Source: Thermomicrobiales bacterium
GTDB lineage: Bacteria > Chloroflexota > Chloroflexia > Thermomicrobiales > UBA6265
Reading direction: 5' to 3'
DNA length: 34,788 nt
Assembly: GCA_023957115.1 (NCBI GenBank)
Contig: JAMLHN010000042.1
Location: 1 to 34,788 of the forward strand
The notes beneath the pieces were generated by a model. That model was not told where the DNA came from. It made no database searches and saw nothing but the letters and a program-made list of their open reading frames with translations. Of this stretch, positions 17,013 to 24,286 are shown in pieces. Position 1 is the stretch's first letter. Each line of letters starts with the position of its first letter. The position numbers and the translations under genes were made by a program.

Positions 17013-17033
17013 TTATCGGCCTGCGGCCGATCG
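17013..17033 (-). repeat. Double-hairpin dispersed repeat, copy B (inverted)
   Basis: This 21-nt block is the exact reverse complement of 11164-11184 and forms the ATCGGCC/GGCCGAT stem. The flanking sequence to about 17075 resembles copy A only loosely. It lies in the 490-bp gap after the transporter gene. Confidence 0.55.
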
Positions 17034-17128
17034 CCGGGCAGAGGGGCGCAGCACCAGCGCGACGACCTGTCGGGGTGACCTCCGCTCAACTATTTCACAA
17101 ACTGCTGTAGGAGCTAACGAAAGGAAAA

Positions 17129-17156
17129 CCTAACTCCCAAATCCTCACTCCTCACT
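17129..17156 (+). repeat. Degenerate 7-bp tandem repeat (CCTCACT-type)
   Basis: Four in-phase heptads: CCTAACT, CCCAAAT, CCTCACT, CCTCACT. The first unit matches units in the long tract at 22132-22166. Confidence 0.6.
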
Positions 17157-17161
17157 CCCCC

Positions 17162-17199
17162 GAAAAATACATTGACCCGGTCCAAAGACCGGGTCAATG
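17162..17199 (-). terminator. 13-bp hairpin with U-run on the minus strand
   Basis: CATTGACCCGGTC (17170-17182), loop CAAA and GACCGGGTCAATG (17187-17199) make a perfect 13-bp stem. On the minus strand it is followed at once by TATTTTTC, the form of a Rho-independent terminator. No minus-strand gene ends here, so it would stop antisense transcripts coming from the regulator at 17411-19747. On the plus strand no T-run follows. Confidence 0.55.
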
Positions 17200-17247
17200 C
17201 GGGAAGGGGAGGGGTGAAGCGTGTGCGGCGCTTCACTGGGCTTGGGA

Positions 17248-17276
17248 GAGAGCATTTTTTTTGGGGTGATGCTCTC
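17248..17276 (+). promoter_or_regulatory. Inverted repeat in the leader of the second LuxR-type gene
   Basis: GAGAGCAT (17248-17255) and ATGCTCTC (17269-17276) form an 8-bp inverted repeat around a 13-nt loop rich in T and G. It lies 134 bp before the regulator start and could be an operator or leader hairpin. The remaining part of this gap shows no gene. Confidence 0.35.
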
Positions 17277-17410
17277 AACCACATATACGCGAGCGAATTC
17301 GAAATGGATTCATGCCGGTTCGGGGCGATTTTTCAGCGTCGATCGGGTACCGTTTTCCCGTCATCCGGGTCCGGGCGCTGCACATCTCGGACCGAGATAA
17401 AAGGGAATCG

Positions 17411-19747
17411 ATGTCCTTCCAGCATTCCAGCCTGAGCGCCTTTCCGCGCCCGCAGACATCGCTGGTCGGCCGGACCGGGGAAACAGCCGCCATTCACGAG
17501 CTGCTCCCGCGTCCCGCCGTCCGGCTCGTCACGCTGACCGGCCCGGGCGGAGCCGGCAAAACGCGTTTGGCATTGCATGCCGCGTTGACCGCGGATGGAT
17601 TTCCCGATGGTCGTTGGTTCGTCGAGCTTGCCGGCGTTACCGATCCAGCCTTGGTCGTTCCCCAGATTGCCCAGGTCATTGGTCTCCGCGAACAGGGCAA
17701 TCGGACGCCATTGGAACAGATCACCAGCGCGCTCGATGGAAAAACGGCGCTGCTCGTGCTGGACAATCTCGAGCACCTGCTGGACGGCGTGCTGGCAATT
17801 TCCCAGCTTTCCTCGCGTCTTCCCGGCCTGACAATCCTGGCCACCAGCCGCTCACCGTTGAATCTGGCGCATGAGCATGTCGTCGCCGTCGGTGCGCTCG
17901 ATGTCGCGACCACCGCGCAAGGGCAGGAACAGAGCGATGCCGTCGAACTGTTTCGGCAACGCGCACGGGCTATTCGACCCGGATACGATCCCGGTCCGGC
18001 CGATCTGCGCGCTATCGAGGCGATCTGTATTCAGCTTGGTGGGCTCCCGCTGGCCATCGAGCTCGCCGCGGCGCGCATTCGGGTCATGTCTCCCCAGGCA
18101 TTGCAGGCTCGTTTGTCGCAACCGCTTCGGGTGCTGGCGGCCGGTCCGCACGATGCTCCGGCCAGACATCGATCCATGCGCGATGCCATCGACTGGAGCT
18201 ATCGCCTGTTGCCGGCAGAGCAGCGCGCGTTATTGCGTGCGATGGGCGTCTTTTCCGGAAGCGTACCGCTGGATGGTATCGAGCAGGTTGCCCATGCCGC
18301 CGGGATTGCCACCGCGGGCGATCTCATCGAGCTCCTGGCCCGGCTCGCCGATGCGAGCATGATCGAACCGGTCGAGCGCGAGCAGGCCGAGCCTCGATTT
18401 CAGATTCTGGCGACCGTGCGCGAGTTTCTCGTAGAAGAGCTGGAACGTGATGGGGAGCTCGTTTCCATGCAAGACCTGCACGCCGGCTGGATCGAATCAT
18501 TGTCGGCCTCACTGGCCGGTCGGTTCGAGCGTCCTCAGGAGCATTTCGCCTTCGCGCGAAGCCGGTCCGAGCTCAGCAATATTCGTGCGGCATTGGGATG
18601 GTCGCTGCAACAGGGCGCAACGGCGCGGGCGGTCCGCATCGCCGGCAACCTCGCCGACTTCTGGTCATTCGGAGGACAATCGAGCGAAGGACGTCGTTGG
18701 GTCGAACGGATCATCCCCGTACTGGAGCGCCAACCACTCACGGACCGGGAGCGATTTCAGTTCTGGGTATCGGCTGGACTCATCGCATGGTCGCAGGGCG
18801 ATGCGAAGGAAGCCACCCAACGGTACACATGCGCGCTCGAGCTCGCCCGATCGTTGACCGATGTCGATCAGGCGAGGGCGCATATGTGGCTCGCGCAATC
18901 GGCATGGTACGAAGGCGACTACCAGCAGATGGCCACGCACGCCCGCGATGCCATCGATATCGCGCCGGAGAAATGCGTTCCAGGCGCGGGCGCCCGAACC
19001 CTGCTCGGGATTGCCGAGATGCGGCTCGACCATCTCGATGAAGCCGAGCGCGTGCTGACGACCGCGCAGGCGCTCCATGCCGAGATTGGATTCACGCGGG
19101 CGGCAATCTGGACATTGCAGCTTCTGGGCGATCTGGCATTGCTGCGCGGCGACTATTCCGCCTCGGCCAAAGCACATCGCGAGAGTCTGGCGCTGGCACT
19201 CGAATCGACCAGTCCCTGGGGCATCTTCGAAGATTTGTCCGGCTTGATCGCGCTTGCCGTCAAGCTCGGCTGGACCGCCGAGGCGTTGGAGCTTCTCGCC
19301 AGTGCCGAGCTCCTCATGACGCAATACTCCATCGTGCCGCGCGAAGGATTGTGGCTCACTCCGGACGATGCGGCCCGATTGAAAGCCGGGCTCACACCTG
19401 AAGATCTCCAGCGGTTGGCGCACCATGCCGCAACGTGCCCCATGCCGCAGCTGGTGGAACGCGCGTCGGACATCGCCCTGGGTATCGAACGGGGGAGACT
19501 GCAGGCAATTGCAGCCCCGAAAGCGCCGGCGCGGACCGCTCGATCGGCGAATCCGTTCGCGCTCTCCCCGCGGGAGCAAACGGTGCTCGCCCTGCTGGCG
19601 GACGGCAAGACCGACCGGCAAATCGGCGCCGAGCTCAACATCAGTCACGGAACCGCGCGCAGTCATGTGACGCATGTGCTGCAGAAACTGGATGCGCGCA
19701 ACCGAGCGGCTGCTGTCCGCAAAGCCCTCGAGCTCGATCTCGTGTAG
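17411..19747 (+). CDS. Large ATPase / LuxR-type transcriptional regulator (second copy)
   Basis: The protein has 778 residues from the ATG at 17411, with AAGGGAA upstream; the frame is open for 33 further codons without homology. The order is Walker A at 44-51 (GPGGAGKT), Walker B-like LLVLDNLEHLLD near 115-126, a long helical repeat region, and a C-terminal LuxR helix-turn-helix (LSPREQTVLALLADGKTDR... then ARSHVTHVLQKL). It has the same architecture as the 1648-4071 protein but is divergent enough to be an old paralogue. The ligand and targets are unknown. It ends 41 bp from the convergent Vps62-like gene with a strong hairpin between. Confidence 0.9.
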   Translation: MSFQHSSLSAFPRPQTSLVGRTGETAAIHELLPRPAVRLVTLTGPGGAGKTRLALHAALTADGFPDGRWFVELAGVTDPALVVPQIAQVIGLREQGNRTPLEQITSALDGKTALLVLDNLEHLLDGVLAISQLSSRLPGLTILATSRSPLNLAHEHVVAVGALDVATTAQGQEQSDAVELFRQRARAIRPGYDPGPADLRAIEAICIQLGGLPLAIELAAARIRVMSPQALQARLSQPLRVLAAGPHDAPARHRSMRDAIDWSYRLLPAEQRALLRAMGVFSGSVPLDGIEQVAHAAGIATAGDLIELLARLADASMIEPVEREQAEPRFQILATVREFLVEELERDGELVSMQDLHAGWIESLSASLAGRFERPQEHFAFARSRSELSNIRAALGWSLQQGATARAVRIAGNLADFWSFGGQSSEGRRWVERIIPVLERQPLTDRERFQFWVSAGLIAWSQGDAKEATQRYTCALELARSLTDVDQARAHMWLAQSAWYEGDYQQMATHARDAIDIAPEKCVPGAGARTLLGIAEMRLDHLDEAERVLTTAQALHAEIGFTRAAIWTLQLLGDLALLRGDYSASAKAHRESLALALESTSPWGIFEDLSGLIALAVKLGWTAEALELLASAELLMTQYSIVPREGLWLTPDDAARLKAGLTPEDLQRLAHHAATCPMPQLVERASDIALGIERGRLQAIAAPKAPARTARSANPFALSPREQTVLALLADGKTDRQIGAELNISHGTARSHVTHVLQKLDARNRAAAVRKALELDLV

Positions 19748-19786
19748 CGTCACGCGCCGGCAACGGAGCCCGTTGCCGGCGTGACG
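19748..19786. terminator. Strong bidirectional hairpin between convergent genes
   Basis: The left arm begins GTCACGC and ends CGGCAACGG (to 19766); the right arm CCGTTGCCGGCGTGAC (19770-19785) pairs with it over 16 bp apart from a 2-nt bulge, with a 3-nt loop. It fills the 41-bp gap between the stops of two facing genes. There is no T-run, but position and stability favour a shared terminator. Confidence 0.65.
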
Positions 19787-19788
19787 GG

Positions 19789-21816
19789 CTAATCACCGGA
19801 GAATCTGCCGAGCTCGCGACCGGGGAGACGACGAGCCCTGTCCGGGAATCGCTCCTGCGTGACCGTCTCTGGCTCGACAATCGGCTCATTCTGCAAGCGG
19901 CGATAGACCATGGTCAGACCGATGTAGGCGATCGGCAGCAAGAGTCCATAGATGAAGCTGCTGGCGATGTTCGCGAATCTCACCCCGCTGCCGCCGAGGA
20001 TCAGGATGAGAACGCCCATCAACGGCCCAGGAACCAGCGCGAGGATCAGGAATCCGATGGTGGAGCCGAGCGTCTTCAACCAGCGTCCCCGGGTCACGTT
20101 CCAGCTGAACAAGAGCCCATACCAACCCCGTTCCTGCTCGTTGAGGACAATTGCCTGTGGATAGAAGAGCCAGCGAACCGCGACGTAGATGGCGACCGGG
20201 ATAAGGAAGATCGAGAAGGTGGCGATACCCAACGTCACCACGTAGAGAATGAGCGCAGCCAGCATCCCGGGGAAGTACCGCAAGCCTTCGCGCAGACTCC
20301 GCCAGACACCGGGTGTATATCCCTCCCGGATCTCCTTCATGGCGAAGATGACAGCCGGGACGATGATGAGCGTCATCGCCGCTTGCTGCGCGCCTCCGGC
20401 CATGGCCGCCAGGGTGAGATCGCCGCTGGCGGAATTGTTGAGGAATCTCATCATCCAGTCGATCGGTGGGAGCTCGCGCAAGAGGTAGACAAATCCATGG
20501 AACGCCAGACCGATGGGCACCGCAAGCATGCCGATGCCCAGGAACGTGCGCAGCTCGTTGCCATAGATGTCCAGGGCTTCCATGAAATAGCCCCACACCC
20601 GATAGATGCTTGCGCCGACGATCGCAACGATGACGAGGAGAATCGCGCCCGTCGCCCACGGATGCGATCCCATGTAAATGGTGGCTTTCGAGCCCCACTT
20701 GGAAAGCCCGCAGAAGAGATCGGTTGCATTGAGTCCTGATGTGCCACTACTGCCAGGAATTTCCAGCGTCGTCGAACGCCAGGTGCTGAACGATGTCGTG
20801 GGATCGTTCCACTTGCTCCCGTGGTTGAGTCCATAGGGACCGTTGAAGACAGCCATGTCCCGCTGACCCCAGCGCCCCTCGTAGAGCGCCCAGGCAAACG
20901 GACCATCTGGATCGATGATGTCAGGAATGACAACCGCTTTGAGCGGGGTGGCATCGTGCGGAGCCGTGGTGACATCGCACCCAAACGCGGTGCCATGCTC
21001 ACCCCACCCGATGAAGGTATGTGCGCCGTAGTAGGTGGCGTGCGAGCCGGCCGACGGATAGACGACGAGTTGATTGCCATCCATCTGGATCTTGTCGTCG
21101 CCCCATTTGGCCAGCTCACCGCCACCATGCTGGGCGTACCCCACCTCGATTGGGTCCATCGTCAACGCGTCCTCCACCGATGTCGTGGCGAAGGTGAGCT
21201 GCATCATTTCCCAGTCGGATTCGTGCGTGTCATTCCAATCGTTGAAGTAGTAGTAGAACCAATACTCGACGTAGAGTCGATTGGCGACCGGATCGGGAAT
21301 GAACCGCACATAGGTGGAGGGTTCGAGCCCGAGCTCTCGTGCTTTCGCTTTGAAATAGGTCTCGTAGGTGCATGCGGGATCGCGCGGGTCTCCCGGAAAG
21401 TCGAGATACGTCTGCTCGCCGGCATTGACGAGATCTTGCGGGGTAATACCCTGCTTGATGACCAGATCGGTTTTGGGCTTGCCGTCGCCGATCGCCTTGA
21501 GTGCGATATCCGGATTGTCGAACAGGAAATCGACCGTGACCGGGAAGTAGCCTTCACCCTCCTTGTCGCAATTCGCCGTCTGCCGCTTGAGCATCGAGAC
21601 AGGGACGTACTTGTCGGCCAGCTGTTGTTGCGCCGAGGTGACGACATCGGCAATGTCCCCGGTTGCTGAATCGTCAGCTTCGCTGACGGTCGAGGATACG
21701 CCCGCCGTGGGCGTCGCCTCCTGCGCGCGGGCGCTGTCCGGGACAAGAGCGCCCACCACACTGATCAACAGCAGGGCGGCTATCAAGCCACCGGTCCATC
21801 GTCGCACAGTCCGCAT
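19789..21816 (-). CDS. Secreted Vps62-like domain fused to a multi-span membrane domain
   Basis: The protein has 675 residues from the ATG at 21816. It has a Sec signal to about residue 32, then a Thr/Ser linker. Residues about 80-350 resemble the Vps62/DUF946-type domain: an aromatic block (about 183-207, with FNDWNDTHESDWE), VVYPSAGSHATYYG (251-264) and ALYEGRWG (310-317). From about 388 onward there are roughly six hydrophobic segments, followed by an Arg-rich tail. Vps62-like domains occur mostly in fungal and plant proteins of unclear chemistry. The layout suggests an outside domain tied to a membrane channel- or transporter-like part, but no reaction can be assigned. The best-supported statement is a membrane protein with a large exposed N-terminal domain. 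Confidence 0.7.
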   Translation of the reverse strand: MRTVRRWTGGLIAALLLISVVGALVPDSARAQEATPTAGVSSTVSEADDSATGDIADVVTSAQQQLADKYVPVSMLKRQTANCDKEGEGYFPVTVDFLFDNPDIALKAIGDGKPKTDLVIKQGITPQDLVNAGEQTYLDFPGDPRDPACTYETYFKAKARELGLEPSTYVRFIPDPVANRLYVEYWFYYYFNDWNDTHESDWEMMQLTFATTSVEDALTMDPIEVGYAQHGGGELAKWGDDKIQMDGNQLVVYPSAGSHATYYGAHTFIGWGEHGTAFGCDVTTAPHDATPLKAVVIPDIIDPDGPFAWALYEGRWGQRDMAVFNGPYGLNHGSKWNDPTTSFSTWRSTTLEIPGSSGTSGLNATDLFCGLSKWGSKATIYMGSHPWATGAILLVIVAIVGASIYRVWGYFMEALDIYGNELRTFLGIGMLAVPIGLAFHGFVYLLRELPPIDWMMRFLNNSASGDLTLAAMAGGAQQAAMTLIIVPAVIFAMKEIREGYTPGVWRSLREGLRYFPGMLAALILYVVTLGIATFSIFLIPVAIYVAVRWLFYPQAIVLNEQERGWYGLLFSWNVTRGRWLKTLGSTIGFLILALVPGPLMGVLILILGGSGVRFANIASSFIYGLLLPIAYIGLTMVYRRLQNEPIVEPETVTQERFPDRARRLPGRELGRFSGD

Positions 21817-22027
21817 CTCGAGCCGCCTCGCAGTCTTTGATTTCTACGATGTAGGGACGTTCAACCACCATAAGAGTGTGCATGCTTTTGAAGCAACATG
21901 TCTTCCAAAGCCAAGTAGTTGTTCATAGTACCGCCAGCGTACCACCCCAAAGATTCGAACCATGTCCATCTATTGAGTTTCGGACATTCGTCATCTGCCA
22001 AAGCTGGCGGCTCGAGTGAGTCGTTTG

Positions 22028-22166
22028 GGCAAGAGGCACAAGGCAATGGGGAATAGGCAATGGGAAAGAGAGCGGGCGCTGATCTGCCCCCCTCAGGACA
22101 CAGGACTCAAAACCCAGGACCTCGTTCGTCGTTCCTAACTCCTAAATCCCAGCTCCTAACTCCAAA
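22028..22166 (+). repeat. Long degenerate 7-bp tandem repeat tract
   Basis: 22028-22076 has heptads such as GGCAAGA, GGCACAA, GGCAATG, GGGAATA, GGCAATG. After a one-base phase slip, 22090-22166 has eleven more in one phase (CCCTCAG, GACACAG, GACTCAA, AACCCAG ... CTCCTAA, ATCCCAG, CTCCTAA, CTCCAAA). It ends 20 bp before the -35 box of the arsR-like promoter. The rest of the 21817-22247 gap shows no convincing gene. Confidence 0.65.
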
Positions 22167-22186
22167 AATCTCCCCCATCGCAGGGC

Positions 22187-22228
22187 TTGACAACGTAACG
22201 ATACATACGTAATATTTTTCTTACATGT
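22187..22228 (+). promoter_or_regulatory. Sigma70-type promoter and operator of the arsR-like gene
   Basis: TTGACA (22187-22192), a 17-bp spacer and TAATAT (22210-22215) form a near-consensus promoter. An imperfect inverted repeat, CATACGTAA (22204-22212) and TTACATGTG (22220-22228), overlaps the -10 box and the start of transcription. That is the expected place for autorepression by the ArsR-family protein just downstream. Confidence 0.65.
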
Positions 22229-22247
22229 GATCGCGATAGGTTACGGA

Positions 22248-22571
22248 ATGATCGATGCAACGGAAACCAATCTGCTGGACGCGCTGGCGGCGCTTTCCAA
22301 TCCACACCGGCTCCGCATCGTGGCGGCGTTGGGTTCGGGGCGGAACTATGTGAGCCAGCTTGCGCGCGACCTGGGGATCAGCCGTCCCCTGCTTCATCTC
22401 CATTTACAGAAGCTCGAAGCTGCGGGGTTGATCCGCGGCACGCTCGAGCTTTCAGACGATGGCAAGGCGATGCGCTTTTACGAGCTGGAGCCGTTTGCCC
22501 TCACCGTAACCCCGGAAACGATCGCTCGGTTTGTGGCCGATCATCCCGAATTGGGACAGAACAAGGAGTAA
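22248..22571 (+). CDS. ArsR-family winged-helix repressor
   Basis: The protein has 107 residues from the ATG at 22248; a GTG at 22227 would add seven residues but lies in the operator. The winged helix is clear: LLDALAALSNPHRLRIVAAL, then YVSQLARDLGISRPLLHLHL as the recognition region, then a wing (LELSDDGKAMRFYEL). No CxC-type metal site is visible, so metal sensing is not supported; the variant with a short C-terminus may sense another signal or a partner protein. It is followed 3 bp later by a small membrane coiled-coil gene whose ribosome site (AAGGAG) lies in its last codons. The two genes are surely one operon. Confidence 0.85.
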   Translation: MIDATETNLLDALAALSNPHRLRIVAALGSGRNYVSQLARDLGISRPLLHLHLQKLEAAGLIRGTLELSDDGKAMRFYELEPFALTVTPETIARFVADHPELGQNKE

Positions 22572-22574
22572 GAC

Positions 22575-22853
22575 ATGGAAGGCACGAGCTGGCCGGATGC
22601 GGCTGTGGTTATTGCGGGTATTCTGTTGGTCGTTGTGATCGTGACCGCGTTGATCTGGCAGATCTTCCGGACTGGCCAGGTGGCGATCTCATCCGACGCC
22701 AGCAGCAAACGAGACGCGAGCTTCGCGCAGGCGATTGCCGATGCAACGGCCGCGCAGAACACGACATCTCACCGCCTTGCGGAGCTGAGTGAGGAAATCA
22801 AGGACCTGCGCCAGCGCGTGACCGCGATGGAGAAGCTGCTGCAAGAGGTGTAG
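22575..22853 (+). CDS. Small membrane protein with coiled coil
   Basis: The protein has 92 residues. The ATG at 22575 follows AAGGAG at good spacing. One transmembrane helix spans about residues 9-31 (VVIAGILLVVVIVTALIWQIF). It is followed by a Ser/Ala/Asp linker and a heptad-patterned helix at about 64-92 (LAELSEEIKDLRQRVTAMEKLL). I do not recognise the family. Coupling with an ArsR-type regulator suggests that the regulator controls, or is controlled by, this protein. A membrane-bound partner that holds the regulator is one idea. Confidence 0.75.
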   Translation: MEGTSWPDAAVVIAGILLVVVIVTALIWQIFRTGQVAISSDASSKRDASFAQAIADATAAQNTTSHRLAELSEEIKDLRQRVTAMEKLLQEV

Positions 22854-22932
22854 CAGGCAGCAGGTATGGAGAGCATGAATTGGTTGGACAAGTAGCCAAC
22901 GTTGTCGAATCAGGTGAATTCGTCGTTTCAAC

Positions 22933-22960
22933 TGCGTGCTGCGTGCCGCCTGCTGCGTGC
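22933..22960 (+). repeat. 7-bp tandem repeat TGCGTGC, just before the SDR start
   Basis: Four heptads: TGCGTGC, TGCGTGC, CGCCTGC, TGCGTGC. This is the reverse complement of the GCACGCA array at 34626-34752. It ends one base before the ATG at 22962, where a ribosome site would be expected. Confidence 0.65.
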
Positions 22961-22961
22961 T

Positions 22962-23714
22962 ATGTCTAACCGGGGGGCATTGATCGTCACCGGGGGCGGG
23001 CGCGGTATTGGCGCGGCGATCTGCCGCGTCGCCGCGCGCGATGGTTGGCCCGTTGTGGTGAACTACGGCAAGAGCCATGAGGCCGCCAGCCGCGTTGCGG
23101 ACCAGATCGTCTCCACCGGTGGACGCGCGGTTGCGTTCGGCGCCGATGTCGCCGATGAGGCCGCCGTGATGGCGATGTTCGACGAGGCCGATGCGCTCTT
23201 CGGCAGGATCGGCGGTGTCGTGAACAACGCCGGCATCACCGGTGGATTCAGCCGGGTCGGCGCTATCGAAGCGAATGCGGTCCGGCGGATGCTTGACGTG
23301 AATGTGCTGGGCACGATGCTCTGCTGCCGCGAGGCAGCACGGCGAATGTCGACAACCCATGGTGGAACCGGTGGCTCGATTGTGAACATCTCCTCGCTGG
23401 CCACGCGCACCGGCGGATCGCATGAGTGGGTGCACTATGCCGCGTCCAAGGGAGCGATCGACACATTCACCATTGGTATGGCGCGCGAAGTAGCCGCTGA
23501 AGGGATTCGGGTCAATGCCGTGGCGCCCGGGTTGATCGAATCCGATCTGCATGCGGACAACGGCGATCCAGGCCGTCCAGCCCGGATGGCGCCATCGATT
23601 CCCATGCAACGCTCCGGACAACCGGAGGAGATTGCCGAAGGGGTCGTCTGGCTGCTCTCGCCGGCCGCCTCATATGTGACCGGGGCTATTCTGGAAATCG
23701 GTGGTGGCCGATAA
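22962..23714 (+). CDS. Short-chain dehydrogenase/reductase (SDR)
   Basis: The protein has 250 residues from the ATG at 22962. A TTG 60 bp upstream is in frame, but the extra residues are encoded by the heptad repeat. The classical SDR pattern is complete: TGGGRGIG (10-17) for NAD(P), NNAG (88-91), N114, S144, Y159 and K163 (YAASK), then VNAVAPGLIESDL. Enzymes of this kind reduce or oxidise hydroxyl/keto groups, and many are annotated as 3-oxoacyl-ACP reductase. The substrate is unknown. No strong ribosome site is present because the repeat fills that position. It faces the MerR gene, with only 33 bp between the stops. Confidence 0.9.
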   Translation: MSNRGALIVTGGGRGIGAAICRVAARDGWPVVVNYGKSHEAASRVADQIVSTGGRAVAFGADVADEAAVMAMFDEADALFGRIGGVVNNAGITGGFSRVGAIEANAVRRMLDVNVLGTMLCCREAARRMSTTHGGTGGSIVNISSLATRTGGSHEWVHYAASKGAIDTFTIGMAREVAAEGIRVNAVAPGLIESDLHADNGDPGRPARMAPSIPMQRSGQPEEIAEGVVWLLSPAASYVTGAILEIGGGR

Positions 23715-23747
23715 CCACGAACCAAGTACACGCTCAACGAGAGCTAT

Positions 23748-24206
23748 TCAAACGCCGTTGGAGCGCGAGCGATCGGGTTTCAATTTCGAGATAAATGCAT
23801 TCGCCTGCTTGGCCAAAGTTGTGGCACGATCGCGCTCCCCTCGTTCGACCGCGTCCCAATAGGCAATCTTGAGCGCGACATACTCCTGACGAATCTCCAG
23901 GAGGCCGCGTTCATCCGCCAGGCGGTCTTGCTGACTTTTGAGGAGCTCGATTTGCTGGCGTACGGCGTCCCCGCTCGCCGTCCGGCGATCGAGATACGCA
24001 CGCATATCGTCGAGGGGCATCCCGATGGCATTGAGGCAGGCGATTGCCGTTATCAGCTCCAGGTCGTCTTCACCGTAGACCCGTTGTTTGCTGCTTGAAT
24101 CACGACGAATCGGTTCGATGATCCCGATGCTCTCGTAATACCTGAGTGTGCTGGCCGGCAGGCCCGTGAGCGTTGAGACCTGTTGAATTGAGTAGGTTAC
24201 GTCCAT
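23748..24206 (-). CDS. MerR-family transcriptional regulator
   Basis: The protein has 152 residues from the ATG at 24206. The N-terminal winged helix is standard (YSIQQVSTLTGLPASTLRYYESIGII, about 5-30, then KQRVYGEDDLELI). A dimerisation helix follows (about 80-110). No cysteine cluster for metal or redox sensing is visible, so it resembles the AdhR/NmlR side of the family without its Cys. It lies 80 bp downstream of the alpha/beta hydrolase gene on the same strand. The hydrolase promoter carries a palindrome of MerR type, so control of that operon, and of itself, is likely. Confidence 0.88.
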   Translation of the reverse strand: MDVTYSIQQVSTLTGLPASTLRYYESIGIIEPIRRDSSSKQRVYGEDDLELITAIACLNAIGMPLDDMRAYLDRRTASGDAVRQQIELLKSQQDRLADERGLLEIRQEYVALKIAYWDAVERGERDRATTLAKQANAFISKLKPDRSRSNGV

Positions 24207-24232
24207 TACGTTACGCTACCGCTCTCACGCGC

Positions 24233-24242
24233 TTGACGTCAA
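24233..24242. promoter_or_regulatory. TTGACGTCAA palindrome before merR-type gene
   Basis: A perfect 10-bp palindrome lies 27 bp upstream of the MerR-type start. The same ten bases occur at 28893-28902 before another minus-strand gene. It could be a small operator; the match may also be chance. Confidence 0.3.
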
Positions 24243-24286
24243 TCAACGCTCACCGGCCAGACTCCGGCGTGGAGACAATCTCCGAG

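Noticed and set aside
21861..22046. 61-codon minus frame upstream of the Vps62-like gene
   Set aside because: It lacks a clear ribosome site and family features and begins in the heptad tract; too weak to call a gene.
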